A DNA stretch of 64,000 nucleotides from Sphingobacterium spiritivorum ATCC 33861 (GTDB lineage: Bacteria > Bacteroidota > Bacteroidia > Sphingobacteriales > Sphingobacteriaceae): positions 2,134,903 to 2,198,902 of the forward strand of contig NZ_GL379770.1 of the NCBI RefSeq assembly GCF_000143765.1, in the 5' to 3' direction. Shown piece by piece: positions 17,479-23,863 of this stretch. Within the stretch, counting starts at the first letter, position 1. Each line of letters starts with the position of its first letter. A program made the translations under genes and the position numbers. The notes beneath the pieces are model-generated. The model made no database searches and was not told where the DNA came from. It saw only the letters and a list, made by a program, of their open reading frames with translations.

Positions 17479-18324
17479 TCAAAGGTCTTTATCCATATAT
17501 TCTTCCAATGAAACTTTAAGCTGGTCTAAAAATGCCGTTCGGGAACCTGCACGGGTTTTCATTCTGTGGAAAGCGTGATGTATATCATTTACAGGAGTTC
17601 GGAACAGGATTTGAAAAATCAAAGCCAGTTTTCTGATACCGATACTTCCGTGTGAGATAGAACTGGAAGCATACAGGGCATATATCAGTTCGATAAGTGC
17701 GTTTTGCGAATTAGTCCACGAAATATCCTTATTCACATCGTCATTTAGTAAAACGAAGTCAGGATTTTCTTCGGGATTGATTTTGTTTAGCAAATAAGTA
17801 TAGAGTAGTTCATTGGCAATAATATGGGCTATTTTGTTATCGTAATAAGTGGAAAAGCTAAGGTCTATTTCAAAAACTCCGCTATTTAAACCATCGTGGT
17901 AATTAATTTTTCCGAGCATAAAATAGCTGTGGTCACGGTCTGTTCTTCCTGCACGGTAGTACCTGTAAAAATAGGTATTGCAAATACTCTCCTTATATTC
18001 TGATTTGAGAGATTTTAATTCATTCTCGTAATAACTCTGATGTATTTTCCCTGTGCTGACCGGACAGGTCGTTTCAAATCGAAATACTTTATTGTAGTAG
18101 ATGAGCTTTCCTAAGATTTGGGGTTTGATGTTCTTAAAAAAGTTAATTTCCTGCTGTTCGTTCTTAAACCCACTTTGCACAATCTTGGCTTTTACTTTAA
18201 GAAGCATTTCATTCAGGAATAAGGTCATTTGATACGCCTTTTCCGCCGTTGGCATCAAATCGGAAGCGAGTTTATCTTCTTGATACCTTATTTGCGATAA
18301 TATTTTACTCAACAGGATTTCCAT
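17479..18324 (-). CDS. rteC: RteC-family regulator, second copy
   Basis: This 281-residue protein has the same layout as the copy at 7497: INFFKNIKPQILGKLIYYNK in the N-terminal part, DNKIAHIIANELLYTYLLNK in the middle, and the C-terminal SWTNSQNALIELIYALYASS pattern. Sequence identity to the first copy is clearly low. Its position directly upstream of xis-like genes and topB, on the same strand, is that of CTnDOT rteC, whose product activates the excision promoter. Autonomous expression is implied by its own terminator. No rteA/rteB two-component genes or tetQ are in view. Confidence 0.88.
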   Translation of the reverse strand: MEILLSKILSQIRYQEDKLASDLMPTAEKAYQMTLFLNEMLLKVKAKIVQSGFKNEQQEINFFKNIKPQILGKLIYYNKVFRFETTCPVSTGKIHQSYYENELKSLKSEYKESICNTYFYRYYRAGRTDRDHSYFMLGKINYHDGLNSGVFEIDLSFSTYYDNKIAHIIANELLYTYLLNKINPEENPDFVLLNDDVNKDISWTNSQNALIELIYALYASSSISHGSIGIRKLALIFQILFRTPVNDIHHAFHRMKTRAGSRTAFLDQLKVSLEEYMDKDL

Positions 18325-18421
18325 AGCTTAGTCTTTTAAAAGTTATCACTATCTGTTTCGGAATTACATCTATTGATGATGAACCAAAATTTGGAAAATA
18401 TACTGGAATAAATATCACAGG

Positions 18422-18447
18422 TTCCCCACAGTGGGGGAATTTTTTTT
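18422..18447 (+). terminator. Rightward terminator near the element end
   Basis: A TTCCCC stem, six-base loop and GGGGAA stem are followed by eight T. No rightward gene ends here in the integrated form. It would stop transcripts leaving the element, or transcripts crossing the joined ends in the circular form. Confidence 0.6.
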
Positions 18448-18473
18448 CATAATTTTTGTATGAGAGGAAAGAA

Positions 18474-18515
18474 AAAAAGGGTAAAGCACCTATGTACTTT
18501 ACCCTTTATTTTTTT
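18474..18515. terminator. Bidirectional terminator near the element end
   Basis: Arms AAAGGGTAAAG and CTTTACCCTTT have an A tract before and a T tract after, so the hairpin is terminator-shaped on both strands. Together with the hairpin at 18422 it insulates the element from flanking transcription. Confidence 0.65.
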
Positions 18516-18523
18516 ATATTTGC
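18515..18523 (+). promoter_or_regulatory. TATATTTGC box: -7 element or attB-core-like sequence
   Basis: The sequence fits the -7 consensus TAnnTTTG. With the preceding T it also fits 9 of 10 positions of GTAnnTTTGC, the core preferred by the CTnDOT integrase. No clear -33 TTTG lies upstream. Either reading is tentative. Confidence 0.35.
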
Positions 18524-18547
18524 AGTATTGATTTACAAGGTAATCAG

Positions 18548-18658
18548 ATGAAAGCGAGTGCAGTAAGCACCATTACTAAATCGTTACCGATTGGATTTCC
18601 CACTCTTGTAAACTACTCTTTATTAGCCACTTTGGGCTATATTAATCTTTTTCAGTAA
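18548..18658 (+). CDS. Possible 36-residue small protein at the element end
   Basis: An ATG at 18548 opens 36 codons starting MKASAVSTITKSLPIGFPTL and ending in LFQ before TAA at 18656. A perfect -7 box lies 26 bases upstream and AAGG precedes the start. I do not recognise the sequence. It ends where the truncated WG-repeat frame begins, so it straddles the proposed junction and may be an accident of it. Confidence 0.25.
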   Translation: MKASAVSTITKSLPIGFPTLVNYSLLATLGYINLFQ

Positions 18659-19154
18659 AAATGATAAATTCGGCCTGATGGACAAATATGGTAAAGTTAT
18701 AATTAATGCCAAATATGACATGCTTTCCTTCTTTGAACATGGTACTGCAATCTTTCAGATCGATGGCAAAAGTGGCCTTATTGACGAGCAGGATAAACAA
18801 ATCATTCCTGCAAATTATGGCTATATAGCTGACCGGAATGCAACGCATTTCATTGCCATAGAAGGTGAACTATATAATCTTTACACTATAAAAGATCAGA
18901 AAAGACTGGGTGGAAACATTCAATTCATTGCTACTACGGAAGATCCGAATATATTTTTAGCACAAAAAGGTGATAAATATGGTTTTCTGGATCAGAACGG
19001 TAAAGTGATGATACCTTTCAAATATGCTTATGCAACAGGTTTTTCTAATGGCGTGGCCTATGTGGCGATGGATGCTGATATGGAAGATCTGTTCCTTATC
19101 AACACCAAAGATGAGCGTGTAGAGGAAGGAAGCGAAGTTTTAATAAAAAATTAA
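18657..19154 (+). pseudogene. WG-repeat protein, 5'-truncated at the element junction
   Basis: The frame reads KNDKFGLMDKYGKVIINAKY and continues through a second unit, DKYGFLDQNGKVMIPFKYAY. Both are WG (KWG) beta-hairpin repeats of about 25 residues seen in secreted Bacteroidota proteins. The repeat pattern begins before the first ATG (18678), and the frame is open only back to a TAG at 18624 with unrelated sequence. No signal peptide remains. I read this as the 3' part of a chromosomal gene whose 5' part was separated by insertion of the conjugative element. A terminator follows at 19299. Confidence 0.65.
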
Positions 19155-19298
19155 AAATCTAAAAATCAGACACTTACATTCATTTTAAAAAATTCATAAA
19201 ACAAATTGCCTTACAAAACGTTATATATTTATTAAAATAAGATTATTGGTTAGTTTTAGACTAAAGGTATTAAGACATAACGAATAATTTTAAAATAG

Positions 19299-19329
19299 AA
19301 AGCCCGGGACATAAAAACCCCGGGCTTTT
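19299..19329 (+). terminator. Intrinsic terminator downstream of the WG fragment
   Basis: AAAGCCCGGG and CCCGGGCTTT arms flank an AT-rich loop, with TTTT after the stem. The 145 bases between the WG stop and this hairpin show nothing further. Confidence 0.75.
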
Positions 19330-19351
19330 GCTATTTAGTCTATTATCCCCG

Positions 19352-19565
19352 ATCAATCTGAATAATTATACAGCTGGCAAGGACGCCAACTGACGCATTT
19401 TCCTTTGAAAGAGAGATCCAAATCTATCTGAATGATGATACTCAGCTCGCTAGGAGGCAAAATGACATATCTTTCTGTGAAAGGGAGATATTGATTCATC
19501 TGAATAATGGTATACAGCTGGCGAGGACACTAACTGATGCAACTTAATGTGAAAGAGAGAATCCG
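19352..19565. repeat. Three degenerate tandem repeats of 70-72 bp
   Basis: The anchor ATCTGAAT recurs at spacings of 70, 72 and 72 bases (CTG at 19358, 19428, 19500 and 19572). Each unit also contains a CAGCT(G/C)GC block and ends in GAAAG(A/G)GAGA. A partial fourth copy starts at 19566. Read on the minus strand, parts of two units look like a repeated 24-residue peptide (SDESISPFHRK type) broken by stops, so decayed coding origin is possible. The region has no intact gene. Confidence 0.7.
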
Positions 19566-19574
19566 ATTTATCTG

Positions 19575-19603
19575 AAAAAAACCTCAGTCCTGTTACTGAG
19601 GTT
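19575..19603 (-). terminator. Intrinsic terminator overlapping the end of the WG-like gene
   Basis: On the minus strand, AACCTCAGT and ACTGAGGTT arms are followed by seven T. The upstream arm overlaps the last codons and stop of the gene ending at 19593. Confidence 0.8.
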
Positions 19604-20678
19604 CATAAATCTTCCCTTCCAGATCCATATAACAGGACTTATCGTCCAGACTGACTACGACAAATACTTTTGTTGTCTGACGCGTAATATCCGGACTTTC
19701 CTTACTATATGCCTTAGTATTCATGTAGTCCAGATATTCCAACTTATATCCCTGCGGAAGTGTATTAATGCATTTCAATTCATACGTATCTATAATACGC
19801 TGTTCTGTCAGCACATATCCTACAGTTGTCTTGACAGGCATGTAATAGGGATAATGTTCCTGACTACTTTGATAAACCCAGTTATACATTCGGGAAGAAA
19901 GGCTGTCTTTAAGTTTGTACTCTCCTTTATGATTCATGTAGCTGTATTTGGTATCCCTGCCCCCTATTGGCTGTGTAAGAAACCAACTTGATGTCGTATC
20001 CTTTAATCCTCCGATAGGAATAACTTTTTGATGCTCAAAATTAAAACCTGGTAAAGGCTTGCCGTCACTGGTAATAATGCCAAAATACGTTACATGCGGA
20101 TCGGATGTGGTTTTACCTGCTATAGCGTATACCTTTCCATCAATCCACAACGGTATCAGCTTAGGTTCCTTTACATTGTACGATGCATACAGATCTGAAT
20201 ACGCTGTAATTTCTATAATGTCGCCGGCTATTATTTTATATTCAAATCCGGTATATCCATTTTCAGAAGGTATTGGCTTAATATTCGGATTTGGAGATCG
20301 TCCGTATTGCTGAGGTGGCATGACCAGTTCAGCCACCTGTTCAGAATGTGTTCGCAACTTTCCTTCCTCATCTAAAGTCAGGGTATAAAATATATCATTC
20401 TTGTAGTCATTGAATGTACCTATATATCCCTCCGGTTTAAACAGATATAAGGTATTTGCCAAAGCCGGAACAGTTATTTTCATTGTTCTCTGATCCAGAT
20501 ATCCCCATTTTTTATCCTGTTGAAATGGGATCATATAAGGCCATTCCTTAAGTGTGATTTTTGCTAAATATGATTTCATACTCTTAAGTTCTGTAGCTTC
20601 AGAAATAAGTTCAGAGGAGTTCTGGGCACTCAGCGGGTAATATAAACTAATAAAAAAAAGTAAAAGCAGATGTTTCAT
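19593..20678 (-). CDS. Secreted WG-type protein of unknown function
   Basis: This 361-residue protein has a signal peptide (MKHLLLLFFISLYYPLSAQ, cleavage near residue 18). One recognisable WG-like unit, QQDKKWGYLDQRTMKITVP, lies near residues 53-71, and further degenerate beta-hairpin strings are rich in aromatic residues. No catalytic motif is visible. It faces away from the truncated WG gene; both may descend from a local family. It is most likely periplasmic or surface-exposed. Function cannot be assigned. Confidence 0.7.
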   Translation of the reverse strand: MKHLLLLFFISLYYPLSAQNSSELISEATELKSMKSYLAKITLKEWPYMIPFQQDKKWGYLDQRTMKITVPALANTLYLFKPEGYIGTFNDYKNDIFYTLTLDEEGKLRTHSEQVAELVMPPQQYGRSPNPNIKPIPSENGYTGFEYKIIAGDIIEITAYSDLYASYNVKEPKLIPLWIDGKVYAIAGKTTSDPHVTYFGIITSDGKPLPGFNFEHQKVIPIGGLKDTTSSWFLTQPIGGRDTKYSYMNHKGEYKLKDSLSSRMYNWVYQSSQEHYPYYMPVKTTVGYVLTEQRIIDTYELKCINTLPQGYKLEYLDYMNTKAYSKESPDITRQTTKVFVVVSLDDKSCYMDLEGKIYEPQ

Positions 20679-20878
20679 AGATATTCAATTTTTGGATTCA
20701 CTGAAATAATGAATACTTTCAAAATTACCTAATTAAAAATAGTATGGATATAGCTGATATCAGGGATTATTAAGTCTTCCGTTTGCATTCTTTGTTAATT
20801 GTTGTTAATTGTTAACTAATCAGACTACTACAAGAAAAATAAAACATACTTTTATGAAAACAATAAAAACCTTGGACT

Positions 20879-23059
20879 ATGAGAAATATAATCTTAACCT
20901 GTTTTCTTCTTTTTACAGCGACACTAAGTTTCGCACAGAAACAAAAAGAGCAGCATCTTAAAGTAAGCAACAAATACAGCATTGGTCAGCAGGTAAGTGA
21001 TGAGGAGTACACTGTTACATTAAAACAAATCCGAAAAATATCAGATTCTACTTTCCTGATGCAAATGCAGGTCAATGATATCTACGCTTCGACAGCAGAC
21101 AATAGATTCAACATGACATTATCGACTGCTCATTCCCTCAAAAACAGGAACATTCAGAGTACTACAGCTACGATTCCTTATGTACTCTTATATGGAAGAC
21201 CCGTCCAGTTTGAGGTGACAAACGGAAAAGTAAAAATTGACTCTCTAAAACTTCGTTCAGAATTACTCCGGCAATTAACTGACTGGCAGATTACGCCAGA
21301 ATATCAGAGCAATATTTTAGCCAATACGATAAGTAAGACTCAGACGATGGCTCAATATTTATTTTTTTCAAAAGAGAAGAGTAAACTAAGCGGTCAGATA
21401 CAGAAAAAAGATAGAAACCAGGCTTTCTTTATCCGGGACGAAAATAATACCGAGGAAAAAACTCAGGAGAAAACAATATTTGACATCCGTACATTCCAGA
21501 TAACTGAGGCCAGCCTTACTACAAAAGTAGATCAGGATGTAAACAATAAGGGTGTAAAAAGTGAATTTTACTTTGCCGTCCAACAGTCTTCATTACCTCA
21601 GGTAAAATCTGAAGCTGAAAAAAACTATCTGGTCATGATTATTGAGGGAAGTGGATGGAGTCAGGCAGTAATGACTAACAACGAAATTGACAGTATAAAA
21701 CTAAAGAATTACATCAGCAAATACGATCCGCTCTATGGTGAACGCCCGGATTTCAATAGTATTAAACTTGGTCTGATACAACGTCAGGGTAATTATGAAA
21801 CCTATAAACAGGAACTCAGGAAAATAAGACCACTTCTCTTAAAAAGCACCTATCACCTTTCTAATAAAATTGTATCTGAAGATTTAAATGATGCCGATTT
21901 TATCGAGATTATACCTCTACTGGATGATGAACAGCTTTATTCATGGGCTCAGAATGATTTGTATCAACATGTGGCCGCCGGAGAAAGTGAAGCTATTAAT
22001 AAGCTATCCAAACTCTTGGTTTCTTTCAGTGAAAGGGAGAAAACAGCAGCCACTCCTATGATACTATGGCATAAAGCATATTTAAATAAAAATAATGCAG
22101 ACAGTCTGCTTTACTATGGAAAAGCACTTTTAGCACTTGACCCCTCCTATTGGAATGATGGAAATGCGAGCAGATATGCTTTATTTATCTGCAAGCTATT
22201 GGGTGAAAAAGATAAAAGTACTGCAACAGCATTTCTGGATCAGATTATAAATAAACTGACTCCTTTGGCTGAGGATGAGCAAAATGGCTATCGAATTGTT
22301 AAAAAGGCACACCTCGCCTACTGCTACTATCTGCATGCATCGGAAGCAGATCCGGCTCAGGCTCTTGCCTATACGGAAAAAGCCGTATTTTATTCCCACG
22401 AGAATAAAAATGAGGATCGACGTGTCAATAGTTATGAAAGATCATTTGGTGTAGCCAAAGAAAATTACAATGAAAAATACCTCGACATGCTGGCTCAGAA
22501 CGGGCAAAAAGATCTGGCTTTACAAAACTATGTAAAGGAATTTCTGATAAATCATTCCGGTAATTTTAGTGGATTAAAGAATTTTTATGAAAAGCAATTT
22601 GATTCCGTTTCCTTTGGTCAGTATTTTAAAGATAAGATTATTCCCCAGCTCGCAGATGCACCTGCATTTGAGTTAACGAATCTGGAAGAAAAGAATGTAA
22701 ATATTGCTCAGTTTAAGGGTAAATGGACGGTAATAGATTTCTGGGGAACCTGGTGTGGTCCCTGTGTGGCTGAAATGCCAAGACTCAATACCTATCATGA
22801 GAAGCTAAAGGAAGATGATAAAAGCAAAATAGATTTTATCACCATAGCCTGTAATGATACGAAGGAAAAGGTAGAGGCCTTTTTAGCTAAAAACAAGTTT
22901 ACAATTCCGGTATTGATGTCTGATGACAAAGTGCAATATAGTTACAAAGTACCGGGTTATCCCAGCAAGTTTATTGTTACGCCTGAAGGAAAACTAATAT
23001 CGACTATGTTTGGCTCTGATTGGCAGGGTTTTGTTAAGCAGTTGGCGACATTGTATTAG
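20879..23059 (+). CDS. TlpA-like thioredoxin-fold protein with a large N-terminal region
   Basis: This 726-residue exported protein has a signal peptide at 1-19 (LTCFLLFTATLSFAQ). The last ~140 residues form an AhpC-TSA/TlpA-type thioredoxin domain with WCGPC at 625-629 and the cis-proline region YKVPGYPSKFIV. The N-terminal ~580 residues are helical and unassigned. In Bacteroidota, such proteins are usually periplasmic disulfide reductases anchored to larger helper domains. The gene stands alone with about 200 bases upstream and a 99-base gap downstream. The active-site motif is intact. Confidence 0.82.
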   Translation: MRNIILTCFLLFTATLSFAQKQKEQHLKVSNKYSIGQQVSDEEYTVTLKQIRKISDSTFLMQMQVNDIYASTADNRFNMTLSTAHSLKNRNIQSTTATIPYVLLYGRPVQFEVTNGKVKIDSLKLRSELLRQLTDWQITPEYQSNILANTISKTQTMAQYLFFSKEKSKLSGQIQKKDRNQAFFIRDENNTEEKTQEKTIFDIRTFQITEASLTTKVDQDVNNKGVKSEFYFAVQQSSLPQVKSEAEKNYLVMIIEGSGWSQAVMTNNEIDSIKLKNYISKYDPLYGERPDFNSIKLGLIQRQGNYETYKQELRKIRPLLLKSTYHLSNKIVSEDLNDADFIEIIPLLDDEQLYSWAQNDLYQHVAAGESEAINKLSKLLVSFSEREKTAATPMILWHKAYLNKNNADSLLYYGKALLALDPSYWNDGNASRYALFICKLLGEKDKSTATAFLDQIINKLTPLAEDEQNGYRIVKKAHLAYCYYLHASEADPAQALAYTEKAVFYSHENKNEDRRVNSYERSFGVAKENYNEKYLDMLAQNGQKDLALQNYVKEFLINHSGNFSGLKNFYEKQFDSVSFGQYFKDKIIPQLADAPAFELTNLEEKNVNIAQFKGKWTVIDFWGTWCGPCVAEMPRLNTYHEKLKEDDKSKIDFITIACNDTKEKVEAFLAKNKFTIPVLMSDDKVQYSYKVPGYPSKFIVTPEGKLISTMFGSDWQGFVKQLATLY

Positions 23060-23083
23060 TATAAAATTACTTGAATTAAAAGG

Positions 23084-23115
23084 ATTGATAATTATTTTCT
23101 TAAATCTTATATTTG
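23084..23115 (+). promoter_or_regulatory. Predicted promoter of the membrane-protein gene
   Basis: A TTG at 23085-23087 and a perfect TATATTTG -7 box at 23108-23115 are separated by 20 bases, 43 bases before the ATG at 23159. Confidence 0.6.
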
Positions 23116-23158
23116 CGGCAAACCGATCAATAGTTATTAACCAGACCAACAGGTAGAG

Positions 23159-23785
23159 ATGCGAGGTGTCAACAAGAAGATTTTAGAACAGAAATCAAAC
23201 GCTGAACTTGAAGAATATATCCGTCCGGGTAGCCGTTATGTGGCTCAGGCAATAAAATATGCTTTTGAAATATTGCAAAGCAGAGGAAGAGAATTTTCGG
23301 AAGAGGAAAAGCAGGGAATTACAAAACAGCTACAAGAAAGAGAACAATCAGAACAGAAGGAATTATATTGGGATAAAAGCGTACTCGGAGATCCGAATGT
23401 ACCTGTCTTATATTCTCAATCTGCGCTTTGGGCATTCAGTATATGTTTTGGGGTATTACCGGGCGCAATCTTATTGGCCATAAATTTCAATGAATTAAAA
23501 AACAGAAAGATGACGATTCTTACTGTTTTATTTGGCTTATTTTTTTCCGGTATACATTTGGTTTTAAGGCAATATCTGATGTTGCTAACTTCGACTCATA
23601 TCGTTTCTATGCTTGGCTGGAATTTTCTCTTTACAGGAATCGGAGCAGCAATTTTACATCTGTTTTGGAATACATCTATTATCAAGGAACTTGTCTTTCG
23701 TAAGAGATCTGTTCTTATACCCGGAGTGATTTGTGTTATATACGCGTTATGGGGGTCGCTACTCTATTTCGGAAATTTTGTATAA
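23159..23785 (+). CDS. Four-helix integral membrane protein of unknown function
   Basis: This 208-residue protein has an N-terminal ~85 residues that are charged and helical (EEYIRPGSRYVAQAIKYAFE). Four hydrophobic segments follow near residues 88-110, 117-140, 145-165 and 180-203. No family motif is recognised. It has its own promoter and faces a convergent metalloprotease operon across a terminator. Role unknown. Confidence 0.7.
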   Translation: MRGVNKKILEQKSNAELEEYIRPGSRYVAQAIKYAFEILQSRGREFSEEEKQGITKQLQEREQSEQKELYWDKSVLGDPNVPVLYSQSALWAFSICFGVLPGAILLAINFNELKNRKMTILTVLFGLFFSGIHLVLRQYLMLLTSTHIVSMLGWNFLFTGIGAAILHLFWNTSIIKELVFRKRSVLIPGVICVIYALWGSLLYFGNFV

Positions 23786-23795
23786 TTTTTCAATG

Positions 23796-23832
23796 TAAAA
23801 ACCCCGTACCGGCTTTAGTCGGTACGGGGTTA
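23796..23832 (-). terminator. Intrinsic terminator of the metalloprotease locus
   Basis: AACCCCGTACCG and CGGTACGGGGTT form a perfect 12-base stem. On the minus strand a T run follows, so it mainly serves the leftward operon, though it also closes the rightward gene. Confidence 0.85.
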
Positions 23833-23863
23833 CAAGCTCTTAATAAAATGGTTTGAAAACCGG

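Larger units (their letters stand above)
1..18655. mobile_element. End portion of a CTnDOT-like integrative conjugative element
   Basis: This stretch carries hallmark genes of Bacteroidota conjugative elements: a MobC-type coupling protein tail, two RteC proteins, a topoisomerase III, a DUF4099/DUF3945 protein, two excisionase-like HTH proteins, a DUF1896 remnant and a large SNF2 helicase. A seven-gene efflux operon sits inside it as cargo. The left part lies outside the window. The right limit is inferred from a WG-repeat gene that loses its 5' part near 18,650; the exact att site was not identified. No integrase is present at this end, so it is either at the other end or lost. Confidence 0.85.

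Noticed and set aside
18325..18656. tRNA gene as integration target at the element end
   Set aside because: I found no cloverleaf-forming sequence or conserved TTCRA arm between the second rteC and the WG fragment.
19352..19565. CRISPR-like array
   Set aside because: The units are adjacent degenerate tandem repeats without unique spacers or identical short repeats, and no cas genes are near.
20854..20961. Short ORF starting ATGAAAACAATAAAAACC upstream of the TlpA-like gene
   Set aside because: It overlaps the TlpA-like gene out of frame for most of its length and has no clear promoter or conservation signal that I can see.
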